Part shown: positions 54,176-61,979 of the stretch, piece by piece | How the letters are laid out: each line of letters opens with the position of its first letter | How positions within the stretch are numbered: position 1 is the stretch's first letter | From: an uncultured Collinsella sp. | Lineage (GTDB): Bacteria > Actinomycetota > Coriobacteriia > Coriobacteriales > Coriobacteriaceae | DNA: 64,000 nucleotides | Assembly (NCBI GenBank): GCA_905209455.1 | Contig: CAJLTA010000003.1 | Coordinates: 52,262-116,261, forward strand | Reading direction: 5' to 3' | Position numbers and translations under genes: made by a program | Notes under the pieces: generated by a model | What the model was told of the DNA's origin: nothing | Seen by the model: the letters and a program-made list of their open reading frames with translations, nothing else | Databases searched by the model: none

Positions 54176-55294
54176 ATGTCCTCGACCTTTGGCAACGTCT
54201 TGCACTTAAGCATCTTCGGCCAATCGCACTCCCCCGCTATCGGCTGCTCGCTCGATGGCATCCCGGCGGGCATCGCCGTGGACCAGGAGAAGCTGCAGGC
54301 CTTCCTCGACCGTCGCGCCCCCGGCCGCGACGAGACCGCAACCAAACGCCGCGAGGCCGACGCCGCGCATATCATCGCCGGTGTGATCGATGGACATACC
54401 ACCGGCGCGCCCATCGCCGCGATTATCGAGAACACCAACACGCGCTCCAATGATTACTCCGAGCTGCGCCGCAAGCCCCGTCCCGGACATGCGGACTTCC
54501 CTGCGCGCGTGAAGTATCACAACATGCACGATGTCGCTGGTGGCGGGCATTTTTCCGGCCGCCTAACGGCCCCCTTATGCATCGCCGGCGGCATTGCGCT
54601 GCAGGCACTCGAGGCCCGCGGTATCAAGGTCATGGCGCACGTCGCGCAGATCGGCGGCATCTCCGACCTGCCGATGGACGATATGGTCTATCGCGAGGCC
54701 GACCGCAAGGCAATCCTTACGAACGATCTGCCGTGCATTGACGCCGCCGCAGCCGGCCGCATGCGCGAGGAGATTCTTGCCGCGCGCGACGAGCTCGACA
54801 GCATCGGCGGCATCGTGGAGTGCGGCATTTACGGGCTTCCCGCGGGCATCGGCGACCCCATGTTCGACGGCATCGAGAACCGCATCGCGCAAATCGCGTT
54901 TGGCATTCCCGCCGTAAAGGGCGTGGAGTTTGGCATGGGCTTTGCCGTGGCCGCCATGCGCGGCAGCGAGAACAACGATCCGTATCGCATCGACGCCGAG
55001 ACCGGCGAGATCGAGGTTGAGTCCAACAACGCCGGCGGCATCCTGGGCGGTATTTCGACCGGCGCGCCCGTCATGTGGCGCATGGCCGTAAAGCCAACGC
55101 CCTCGATTGGCCGCGAGCAGCAGACCGTAGACATGGACGCCATGGAAAATGCCGAGCTCTCGGTCCACGGTCGTCACGATCCCTGCATCGTCCCCCGAGC
55201 CGTCCCCGTAGCCGAAGCAGCCGCGGCGCTCGCCATCTGGGACGCCCTCCTCGAGGACGCCGCCCAGCGCCAACCCGCCCACCCCGGGCAATGA
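54176..55294 (+). CDS. aroC: Chorismate synthase
   Basis: FMN-dependent last step to chorismate. The 372-residue protein carries the signature IFGQSHSPAIGCSLDGIPAG at the N-terminus, RPGHADFPARVKY, and SNNAGGILGGISTGAPV. FMN reduction must be supplied by another protein. It starts one base after the aroA stop with GAGGAGGA in front. Confidence 0.97.
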   Translation: MSSTFGNVLHLSIFGQSHSPAIGCSLDGIPAGIAVDQEKLQAFLDRRAPGRDETATKRREADAAHIIAGVIDGHTTGAPIAAIIENTNTRSNDYSELRRKPRPGHADFPARVKYHNMHDVAGGGHFSGRLTAPLCIAGGIALQALEARGIKVMAHVAQIGGISDLPMDDMVYREADRKAILTNDLPCIDAAAAGRMREEILAARDELDSIGGIVECGIYGLPAGIGDPMFDGIENRIAQIAFGIPAVKGVEFGMGFAVAAMRGSENNDPYRIDAETGEIEVESNNAGGILGGISTGAPVMWRMAVKPTPSIGREQQTVDMDAMENAELSVHGRHDPCIVPRAVPVAEAAAALAIWDALLEDAAQRQPAHPGQ

Positions 55295-55312
55295 TTCACG
55301 AAAGGGGTCCCT

Positions 55313-56458
55313 ATGGACCTTGCTGACATCCGCCAGACCATCGATGGCATCGACACCACGCTCCTCAACAGTTTTATCGAGCGCATGGACATTGCCACCG
55401 AGGTCGCCAAGTCAAAAATCGAGATGGGCAAGGCCGTCTTCGACCCCGCCCGCGAGCGCTCCAAACTCAACAACCTCGCCAGTCGCGCGCCCGAGCGCTA
55501 CGAGGCCCAAACCATCACCCTGTTCCGCCTCCTCATGAGCATGAGCAAGGCCGAGCAGCAGCGCTACATCAACGAGCTCAAGGGCATCACCGTCTCGCAA
55601 AAGGCCCATGCCACGGCTGCAGCCTCCGACACGCCCTTCCCTCAAACTGCCACCGTCGCTTGCCAGGGCGTTGAGGGCGCTTACAGTCAAATCGCCGCGT
55701 GCAAGCTCTTCGACGTGCCCGATATTGCGTTCTTTGAGACCTTTGAGGGCGTCATGCGAGCCGTGCGAGACGGCTTCTGCGAGTTTGGCGTACTGCCCAT
55801 CGAAAACTCCACCGCAGGCTCGGTCAACGCGGTCTACGACCTGCTCGCGCAGTTCGACTTCCATATTGTGCGCTCGCTGCGCCTCAAGATCGACCACAAC
55901 CTGCTCGTCAAGCCTGGCACCAAGCTGCGGGATGTTCGTGAGGTCTTTAGCCACGGTCAGGCCATCGCGCAATGTGCCGGCTTTATCGAGGCACACGATC
56001 TGCACGCCACCAAGTATCCCAACACGGCTATGTCGGCCGAGATGGTCGCCAACTCCGAGCGCGCCGACGTCGCCGCCATCGCCTCGCGCAGTTGCGCGGC
56101 GCTCTACGGTCTGGAAGTGCTAGAGCCCAACATTCAGGACTCGGACAACAACTACACGCGCTTCGTCGTCATCAGCCGCGAGCCGCGCGTCTATCCCGGT
56201 GCCAACCGCACCTCGCTCATGATCACCACGGCCAACGAGCCGGGCGCCCTCTATCGCGTACTCGAGCGCTTCTACGCGCTCAATATCAACCTCATCAAGC
56301 TCGAGAGCCGCCCCATCCCCGGTCGCGACTTTGAGTTTATGTTCTACTTCGATCTGGATTGCCCCTTTGGCAGCAAGGCCCTCGACGACCTGCTCGATTC
56401 GATCGACGACGTATGTGAGAGCTTCACCTACTTTGGCAGCTACACGGAGGTGCTCTAG
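55313..56458 (+). CDS. pheA: Bifunctional chorismate mutase / prephenate dehydratase
   Basis: P-protein making phenylpyruvate from chorismate. Residues 1-90 form an AroQ-type chorismate mutase (DIRQTIDGIDTTLLNSFIER). Residues ~110-290 form the dehydratase, with GVEGAYSQIAA, VLPIENSTAGSVNAVYDLL and DNNYTRFVVISRE. A C-terminal ACT domain has ESRPIPGRDFEF, the phenylalanine-binding motif, so feedback inhibition is expected. ATG 55313 is preceded by AAAGGGG. Confidence 0.96.
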   Translation: MDLADIRQTIDGIDTTLLNSFIERMDIATEVAKSKIEMGKAVFDPARERSKLNNLASRAPERYEAQTITLFRLLMSMSKAEQQRYINELKGITVSQKAHATAAASDTPFPQTATVACQGVEGAYSQIAACKLFDVPDIAFFETFEGVMRAVRDGFCEFGVLPIENSTAGSVNAVYDLLAQFDFHIVRSLRLKIDHNLLVKPGTKLRDVREVFSHGQAIAQCAGFIEAHDLHATKYPNTAMSAEMVANSERADVAAIASRSCAALYGLEVLEPNIQDSDNNYTRFVVISREPRVYPGANRTSLMITTANEPGALYRVLERFYALNINLIKLESRPIPGRDFEFMFYFDLDCPFGSKALDDLLDSIDDVCESFTYFGSYTEVL

Positions 56459-57709
56459 ATGACCGATACCGCGGCAACCCGCCCCTACGGCGTCCTGGGC
56501 CGCGTGCTGGGCCACAGCTACACCCCGACCATCTACAAAGAGCTTGCTGGGCTCGAGTACGTGCGATTTGAGCGCGAGCCCGAGGATCTTGAGGCCTTTA
56601 TGACCGGCGACGAATGGGAGGGCACCAACGTGACCATCCCCTACAAGCGCGCCGTCATGGACTACCTGGACGAGTTGAGTCCCCTGGCCGAGCGCATGGG
56701 CAACGTCAACACCATCACACGCCTACCTGACGGTCGCCTGCGCGGCGACAACACCGACTACTTTGGTTTTCGGTGCCTGGTCGAGGAGCTGGGTGTAGAG
56801 GTTACCGACAAGAAGGTCCTTGTGCTCGGTGCCACCGGTGGTGCCGGCACCACGGCCAGCATGGTGCTCGGTGACCTTGGCGCCACCGTAGTGCCCGTGG
56901 GCCGCACAAGCGAGGTCAACTACGGCAACCTCGCACTGCAGTCAGATGCCGCGTTGCTTGTCAACTGCACGCCTGCCGGCATGTTCCCCCACTGCCCCGA
57001 CGCTCCCTGCACGCTCGAAGGCCTCGATGCACTCGAGGGCGTCATCGACATTGTCTACAACCCCGCCCGCACGGGTCTGATGCTCGAGGCTGAGCGCCGC
57101 GGCATCCCCCGCATCGGCGGCCTGCTGATGCTCGTTGCCCAAGCGGCACAGGCCGTTGAGCGCTATACCGGCCAGGTCACCCCGCACAAGCGCATCCTGG
57201 ACGTAACGGAGCGCCTGTCGCGCCGCGAACAGAACATCGCGCTGATCGGCATGCCGGGTTCGGGTAAGACCCGCGTGGGTGAGCAGATTGCCCTGCGCAC
57301 GGGGCGAGAGCACATCGACCTGGACCGCGCCCTCGAGGAACGCCTAGGCATGCCCTGTGCCGACTATATCGTCGAGCGCGGCGAGGCGGCCTTCCGCGAG
57401 CAGGAGACGGCGGCGCTGTCCGACATCTCCAAGCGTAGCGGCCTGGTACTCTCCACCGGCGGCGGCGTGGTCACGCGGGACGAGAACTATCCGCTGCTGC
57501 ACCAAAACAGTCAGACCGTGATGCTCAACCGCAAGCTCGACGAGCTCGCCCACAAGGGCCGCCCCATCACCGCGCGCGACGGCATCGATAAGCTGGCCGA
57601 ACAGCGCATGCCACGCTACCGCGCCTGGGCCGACTACATCATCGACTCACGCGACTGCGCCGCCAACACCGCCCAAGCCCTCCTCGACACCCTCCCACCC
57701 GCTCTCTAA
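56459..57709 (+). CDS. Shikimate dehydrogenase - shikimate kinase fusion
   Basis: Residues 1-250 are an AroE-type NADPH dehydrogenase: NVTIPYKRAVMDYL with the catalytic Lys, GDNTDYFGF with the catalytic Asp, and the nucleotide loop LVLGATGGAGTTASMV. Residues ~258-416 are an AroK-type kinase: IALIGMPGSGKTRVGEQIAL (P-loop), IDLDRALEERLG, and LSTGGGVVTRD. The two consecutive steps, dehydroshikimate to shikimate to shikimate 3-phosphate, are thus on one chain. The N-terminus is slightly atypical for AroE (GVLGRVLGHSYTPTIY). ATG 56459 follows the pheA stop directly with GGAGG eight bases upstream. Confidence 0.95.
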   Translation: MTDTAATRPYGVLGRVLGHSYTPTIYKELAGLEYVRFEREPEDLEAFMTGDEWEGTNVTIPYKRAVMDYLDELSPLAERMGNVNTITRLPDGRLRGDNTDYFGFRCLVEELGVEVTDKKVLVLGATGGAGTTASMVLGDLGATVVPVGRTSEVNYGNLALQSDAALLVNCTPAGMFPHCPDAPCTLEGLDALEGVIDIVYNPARTGLMLEAERRGIPRIGGLLMLVAQAAQAVERYTGQVTPHKRILDVTERLSRREQNIALIGMPGSGKTRVGEQIALRTGREHIDLDRALEERLGMPCADYIVERGEAAFREQETAALSDISKRSGLVLSTGGGVVTRDENYPLLHQNSQTVMLNRKLDELAHKGRPITARDGIDKLAEQRMPRYRAWADYIIDSRDCAANTAQALLDTLPPAL

Positions 57710-57711
57710 CC

Positions 57712-57752
57712 AAAACCACCACAAAGGGGACAGGCACCTTTGTGGTGGTTTT
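57712..57752 (+). terminator. 16-bp perfect hairpin between aroE-aroK and aroQ
   Basis: AAAACCACCACAAAGG and CCTTTGTGGTGGTTTT pair perfectly around a nine-base loop GGACAGGCA, ending in TTTT. It could partly terminate the operon before aroQ. The sequence looks like a mobile or dispersed repeat rather than a gene-specific terminator. Confidence 0.7.
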
Positions 57753-57773
57753 CCAACCGCAAAGGAAGCAACC

Positions 57774-58211
57774 ATGAAAGCACTCGTCATCAACGGCCCC
57801 AACCTCAACATGCTCGGCATTCGCGAGCCGGGCATCTATGGCAGCGACAACTACGACCGCTTAGTGCAGATCTGCCAGGAAGCGGGCGCCGCACAGGGCT
57901 TTGACGAGGTCGATGTCTTCCAGTCTAACCACGAGGGCAGCATCGTCGACAAGATCCAGGAGGCCTACGGCAAGGTCGACGGCATCGTCATCAACCCGGC
58001 GGCTTACACGCACACGAGCGTCGCGATCCTCGACGCCCTCAAGGCCGTCGCCATCCCTGCCGTCGAGGTTCACATCAGCGCCATCGAGACCCGCGAGGAC
58101 TTCCGCCAGGTGAGCTATGCACGCCTAGCCTGCTTCGCCACCATCACCGGCGAGGGCCTGCAAGGCTACGCCCACGCGCTGGAGCTGCTGAGGGAGCGTC
58201 TCGAAAAGTAA
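57774..58211 (+). CDS. aroQ: 3-dehydroquinate dehydratase, type II
   Basis: Small dodecameric dehydroquinase of 145 residues, the missing third step of the pathway. Motifs: VINGPNLNMLGIREPGIYG (catalytic Tyr), FQSNHEGSIVDKI, INPAAYTHTSVAILDAL, and VEVHISAIETREDFRQ (catalytic His). AAAGGA lies seven bases before the ATG. It is last in the operon, separated from the fused aroE-aroK by a hairpin. Confidence 0.97.
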   Translation: MKALVINGPNLNMLGIREPGIYGSDNYDRLVQICQEAGAAQGFDEVDVFQSNHEGSIVDKIQEAYGKVDGIVINPAAYTHTSVAILDALKAVAIPAVEVHISAIETREDFRQVSYARLACFATITGEGLQGYAHALELLRERLEK

Positions 58212-58257
58212 GCAAACGGTGACAATTCACGAACGCTGATTCGCGTGACTACAACGC

Positions 58258-58297
58258 CAGTGCCGGCAGCAGCAATCTCGCTACTGCCGGCATTTTA
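58258..58297 (+). terminator. Intrinsic terminator after aroQ
   Basis: TGCCGGCAG (58261-58269) and CTGCCGGCA (58284-58292) form a perfect 9-bp stem followed by TTTTATT. Confidence 0.85.
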
Positions 58298-58306
58298 TTA
58301 CTGGCA

Positions 58307-58312
58307 TATAAT
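58307..58312 (+). promoter_or_regulatory. -10 element for the DUF4869 gene
   Basis: Perfect TATAAT 31 bases before ATG 58344. No good -35 is found at 16-18 bases; that position is occupied by the aroQ terminator stem. Confidence 0.45.
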
Positions 58313-58343
58313 CGTTGCAGTCACACAATGTCTGGAGACCCGC

Positions 58344-58811
58344 ATGCTGAGCATTCATCTGGGAGATTACCCCGGCTCCATCTACGATACCAAGACCTAC
58401 TTTAGGAACTCGTACTTGGATTCATGGTTCGAAGACCCCATGGCTGCGCAAATAATTAAAGGCGTTGACGGATCGGAGCTCATCGGCTCTCACAACATCA
58501 TAAGCAAGCAGCTGGGCTCGATCAGCCCGCTCGAGTTATCCGGCGGAGTAAAGACGCTCCTGCTTGTCCGCAATCTCCCCAACATGGTCTTTAATGCTTC
58601 CACCTGCGGCGATAACTGCGCCCGTTGGCTGCTCAAAATTGGCAAAGAACAGGATGTGCTGGTGACCCTTTATCACATCATGAAGTTCCCCTGGAAGCGA
58701 TTCGAGATTCTTATCAATAACGATGGCCGCATCGTCAGGAACATGCAGGAGTTTGTTGGCGCCACGAATGATTTTCTGGATGTTGAAGATGCGACTAGAA
58801 TGCCGCACTAA
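58344..58811 (+). CDS. DUF4869 family protein of unknown function
   Basis: A 155-residue protein starting LSIHLGDYPGSIYDTKTYF. ISPLELSGGVKTLLLVRN and the following FNASTCGDNCARWLLKIG match my memory of DUF4869, a family of small proteins in gut Firmicutes and actinobacteria with no known function. There is no signal peptide or membrane segment. ATG 58344 fits the family start, with GGAGA eight bases upstream; the open frame further up has an unrelated N-terminus across the terminator. Base composition is more A/T-rich than its neighbours, and it stands alone next to a tRNA gene, so it may have been acquired. Confidence 0.75.
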   Translation: MLSIHLGDYPGSIYDTKTYFRNSYLDSWFEDPMAAQIIKGVDGSELIGSHNIISKQLGSISPLELSGGVKTLLLVRNLPNMVFNASTCGDNCARWLLKIGKEQDVLVTLYHIMKFPWKRFEILINNDGRIVRNMQEFVGATNDFLDVEDATRMPH

Positions 58812-58957
58812 GTTCTATTGCCGTAATCGCTGAATGCGGTTGCGAAAGACTTATCGGAGTGTTCGAGGGCAGAGCAGTAAGCCACGCAAAACGTTTAAAA
58901 CCAAGGCTACGCTCATGCGTTGGAGTCGCTGAAAGGCCAATCCACATCAGCAAGATG

Positions 58958-58990
58958 AAAAAAGCCCAGACCACCAAGCGGTCCGGGCTT
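58958..58990 (-). terminator. Intrinsic terminator after tRNA-Arg(TCT)
   Basis: AAGCCCgGACC and GGTCtGGGCTT pair around a seven-base loop; TTTTTTC follows on the minus strand. The 146 bases between this site and the DUF4869 stop show nothing recognisable. Confidence 0.85.
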
Positions 58991-58999
58991 AATAAACGA

Positions 59000-59076
59000 T
59001 GGTGCTCCATGGCGGATTCGAACCGTCGACCTTGGGATTAGAAGTCCCCTGCTCTATCCAACTGAGCTAATGGAGC
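59000..59076 (-). tRNA. tRNA-Arg (anticodon TCT)
   Basis: Acceptor GCTCCAT/ATGGAGC, D arm GCTC/GAGC, anticodon loop CTTCTAA and encoded CCA (59000-59002). Anticodon TCT reads AGA. The T stem GACGG/CCGCC has an A-C mismatch at the second pair; the rest of the fold is canonical. Confidence 0.95.
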
Positions 59077-59122
59077 AAATAACCGCACGCCCAAGCAAGC
59101 GCAAGCCTGTTAGGCGCAAGTA

Positions 59123-59128
59123 ATTATA
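59123..59128 (-). promoter_or_regulatory. -10 element for tRNA-Arg(TCT)
   Basis: Perfect TATAAT on the minus strand directly after the ABC ATPase stop, about 46 bases before the tRNA. The -35 position (TATCGC) is poor. Confidence 0.4.
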
Positions 59129-59130
59129 AC

Positions 59131-59898
59131 CTAGTTGAACTGCTCGCGATACGCCTTGCAGACCTCATCGACTGGGCCGTCCATGCGAAGGTCACCCTTC
59201 TCAATCCAAACGGCACGCTGGCAGATGCGCTCAACCTGCTCCATGGAGTGCGAAACGAACAGAACCGTCACGTCGCCGCTCTGGATAAAGTGCTGGATGC
59301 GGTCCTCGCACTTCTGCTGGAAGAACACATCACCGACGGATAACGTCTCGTCAACGATCAGAATATCGGGCTCGGTAATCGTCGCGATTGCAAAGGCGAT
59401 ACGCGCCACCATGCCCGAGGAGAAGTTCTTAAGCGGCATATCGACAAAGTTCTGAAGCTCAGCGAACTCAATAATGCCGTCAAAGTTGGCGTCGATGAAC
59501 TCCTTGGTATAGCCAAGCAGGGCGCCGTTCAGATATATGTTCTCACGGGCAGTCAGCTCGGGGTCAAAGCCGGCACCAAGCTCAATCAACGGTGCGATAT
59601 TGCCGTGCACCTTAACGCTGCCCTCGCTAGGCTCAAGCACGCCAGCGATAATCTTGAGCATCGTAGACTTGCCGGAGCCATTGGTGCCGACCAGACCCAC
59701 GACCTCGCCGCGATGAATATCGAACGAGATGTGCTTAAGCGCCCTAAACTCCTCAAAGAACAGCTCGTGCTTGGCAAGCTTGATGAAGTACTCCTTGAGG
59801 TTGGTCAGCGACTCGGACGCCATGTTAAAGATCATGGTGACGTCGTCGACCTCGACAGCCAGAGGCTGCTCGCTGTAATCAACAACAGATTCAGTCAT
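59131..59898 (-). CDS. Polysaccharide/teichoic-acid-type ABC exporter, ATP-binding protein
   Basis: A 255-residue ATPase of the Wzt/TagH/RfbE class, which drives export of lipid-linked glycans. Walker A GLVGTNGSGKSTMLKIIAG, the signature NFSSGMVARIAFA (F/M variant typical of this class), Walker B ILIVDETLSVGD and the switch His in VLFVSHSM are present. A characteristic N-terminal insertion before Walker A (SESLTNLKEYFIKLAK) supports the class. There is no C-terminal carbohydrate-binding domain. ATG 59898 has AAGGAG seven bases upstream. It follows the permease by 11 bases. Confidence 0.93.
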   Translation of the reverse strand: MTESVVDYSEQPLAVEVDDVTMIFNMASESLTNLKEYFIKLAKHELFFEEFRALKHISFDIHRGEVVGLVGTNGSGKSTMLKIIAGVLEPSEGSVKVHGNIAPLIELGAGFDPELTARENIYLNGALLGYTKEFIDANFDGIIEFAELQNFVDMPLKNFSSGMVARIAFAIATITEPDILIVDETLSVGDVFFQQKCEDRIQHFIQSGDVTVLFVSHSMEQVERICQRAVWIEKGDLRMDGPVDEVCKAYREQFN

Positions 59899-59909
59899 CA
59901 CAGCACTCC

Positions 59910-60755
59910 TTAGATGTAGAGGATGAACTTGCGCTCGGACTTATGGAACACGGTGTAGCCAATAACAAGCGCAAGAACCGCCCAAGCGACGCACATACCA
60001 AACGTCATAAGCGAGGGCGTAGTCTGGAACAGGAAGATATCACGCATAAACTGCAGGTAGTTATACATGGGGTTCGCATAGACCAGAATGCGCACGAGAT
60101 GCGGCATTTGCGCAACGAAGTCGGTCGTCCAGAAGATGGGCGTAATGTAGGTCCAAGCCGTAATGACGACGCTCCACAGATGCATGACATCGCGGAAGAA
60201 AACCGTGAGGGCGGAGAGCATCATGCCCAGGCCCATGCAGAAGCACATAAGCAGCAGTAGGCAGACAGGCAGCAGAATAAGGTGCCAAGAAGGCATAACA
60301 CGGAACCACAGCATAACAATAGCTACGGCGACCAGAGAGAAGGCAAAGTTAACCAGCGAGAAGAGCACCTTCTGCACCGGGAAGACCCAGCGGTGCACCT
60401 TAACCTTCTTGAGCAGCGGGGCAGCACCCACGATCGACGTCAGAGCCTGGTTCGTAGACTCGGACATGACGGCAAAGGTGACGTTACCCACGATCAAATA
60501 CAGCGGGTACATCTCGGGCGTAATCGAGCCATTGCGGCCCTGGGCAAAAATCGTCGAGAACACGATGGCCATGACAATCATCATCAGCAACGGATTGAGC
60601 ACCGACCATGCGACGCCCAGAACGCTACGGCGATACTTGATCTTAAAATCCTTGGTAACCAGCTGACGAAGGATAAACGCGTCCTTCTCAAATTCGTTCT
60701 TAGCAAACGTCGCAGGCAGACTGCGAGTTTCTTGTTGCTTTGTCTGATCCGACAC
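59910..60755 (-). CDS. Polysaccharide-type ABC exporter, permease
   Basis: ABC-2 family permease of 281 residues with about six membrane helices. The amphipathic N-terminal part FILRQLVTKDFKIKYRRSVL, then GVAWSVLNPLLMMIVMAIVF, is typical of Wzm/TagG proteins. The start is GTG at 60755 with AAAGGAG eight bases upstream; the 21 open codons before it do not fit. With the ATPase gene it makes a complete exporter. The transported glycan is unknown; the nearby GT2 and dTDP-rhamnose genes suggest a rhamnose-containing surface polymer. Confidence 0.93.
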   Translation of the reverse strand: MSDQTKQQETRSLPATFAKNEFEKDAFILRQLVTKDFKIKYRRSVLGVAWSVLNPLLMMIVMAIVFSTIFAQGRNGSITPEMYPLYLIVGNVTFAVMSESTNQALTSIVGAAPLLKKVKVHRWVFPVQKVLFSLVNFAFSLVAVAIVMLWFRVMPSWHLILLPVCLLLLMCFCMGLGMMLSALTVFFRDVMHLWSVVITAWTYITPIFWTTDFVAQMPHLVRILVYANPMYNYLQFMRDIFLFQTTPSLMTFGMCVAWAVLALVIGYTVFHKSERKFILYI

Positions 60756-60794
60756 GGATGCAACTCCTTTACTCGTAATCGTTGACAAACGAAC

Positions 60795-60800
60795 AGTATA
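60795..60800 (-). promoter_or_regulatory. -10 element for the ABC exporter genes
   Basis: TATACT on the minus strand, about 40 bases before the permease GTG. The -35 is weak. Confidence 0.4.
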
Positions 60801-60879
60801 GACCCGACGGCCCTGCAAACGATTCGCGCAACAAAACTGGAGAACTAACCCACATCTAAGGATGACAAGTCCAAACGGC

Positions 60880-60885
60880 TATACT
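60880..60885 (+). promoter_or_regulatory. -10 element for the GT2 gene
   Basis: TATACT 30 bases before the GTG start, divergent from the exporter promoter. No convincing -35. Confidence 0.4.
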
Positions 60886-60915
60886 TTCAAGGATTGAATG
60901 TGTAAGGAGCATTGA

Positions 60916-61878
60916 GTGAATTCTGAATCCATCGCCGTCATCATCCCCTGCTACAACGAAGCGCTCACAATCGGTAAGGTCGTCGACGACTTTCACCGCG
61001 AGCTTCCGCAGGCTACGGTCTATGTCTATGACAATAACTCGTCAGACGATACTTCACGCATCGCCACCGAACACGGAGCCACGGTGCGCTTTGAGCCCCG
61101 TCAGGGAAAGGGCAACGTGTGCCGCCAGATGTTTCGCGACATCGACGCCGATTGCTACCTGATGGTCGACGGAGACGACACCTACCCCGCCGAGGCGGCC
61201 AAAGCCCTCTGCGAGCCTATCCTCAACGGCACGGCCGATATGACCGTAGGCGACCGCCTTTCCAACGGCACCTATGCCGAGGAGAACAAGCGTGCCTTCC
61301 ACGGCTTTGGCAACAATCTGGTCCGCGCCATGATCAAGTGGATCTATGGCTACAGCTTCGATGACGTCATGACCGGCTACCGTGCCATGAGCCGCCCGTT
61401 CGTTAAAACCTTCCCTGTGCTTTCCGAGGGCTTCCAGATCGAAACCGAGCTCTCGATCCACGCCGTCGACCACCGCTGGCGCATCAAAGATGTGCCCATC
61501 GAGTACCGCGACCGTCCCGCGGGTTCCGAGTCCAAACTCAACACCGTCAGCGATGGCATCAAAGTCATAGCGATGATCGGTACGCTGTTCAAGGACTACC
61601 GTCCGCTGAAGTTCTTCAGCCTGGTCGCGCTCCTGTTTGCGATCATCGGCCTCGCCCTGGGCATGCCCATCGTTGTCGAGTATTTCCAAACCGGCCTCGT
61701 CCCACGCTTCCCCACCGCCATGCTCGCCGCCTCGTTTATGTTCCTGTGCGGCCTGAGCCTCGCAACCGGATTCATCCTCGACTCCGTGGCAAAGGTCGAA
61801 AAAAAGCAGTGGGAAGTCAACGTGTACAGCAAATACGCTTTCGATGACTATCGCAACGACAAAACAAACGAGAGGTAA
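60916..61878 (+). CDS. GT2 glycosyltransferase, dolichyl-phosphate-sugar synthase-like
   Basis: A 320-residue membrane-anchored transferase. The GT-A domain has VIIPCYNEALTIGKVVDDF, YDNNSSDDT and the metal-binding VDGDDTYPAE. The acceptor region has FDDVMTGYRAMSRPF, typical of polyprenyl-phosphate sugar transferases. Two C-terminal membrane helices are at about 232-255 and 270-293. The likely product is a polyprenyl-phosphate-linked sugar for surface glycans; sugar unknown. GTG 60916 has AAGGAG six bases upstream. Confidence 0.9.
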   Translation: MNSESIAVIIPCYNEALTIGKVVDDFHRELPQATVYVYDNNSSDDTSRIATEHGATVRFEPRQGKGNVCRQMFRDIDADCYLMVDGDDTYPAEAAKALCEPILNGTADMTVGDRLSNGTYAEENKRAFHGFGNNLVRAMIKWIYGYSFDDVMTGYRAMSRPFVKTFPVLSEGFQIETELSIHAVDHRWRIKDVPIEYRDRPAGSESKLNTVSDGIKVIAMIGTLFKDYRPLKFFSLVALLFAIIGLALGMPIVVEYFQTGLVPRFPTAMLAASFMFLCGLSLATGFILDSVAKVEKKQWEVNVYSKYAFDDYRNDKTNER

Positions 61879-61926
61879 ATCTTCCGCAAAATACTATTGG
61901 CACCTCTGCGCAAATAGCCACCAACA

Positions 61927-61962
61927 AGAAAAGCCGCCGTTAACAAGCGGCGGCTTTTCTTT
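61927..61962 (+). terminator. Bidirectional intrinsic terminator
   Basis: AAAAGCCGCCG and CGGCGGCTTTT form an 11-bp stem with T-rich tails on both strands. It serves the GT2 gene (plus) and the rhamnose genes (minus). Confidence 0.9.
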
Positions 61963-61979
61963 CGGAATTTGAATAGCTA

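Noticed and set aside
59000..59130. Integrated element or attachment site at tRNA-Arg(TCT)
   Set aside because: No integrase other than XerC is present and I found no second copy of the tRNA 3' end in the window.
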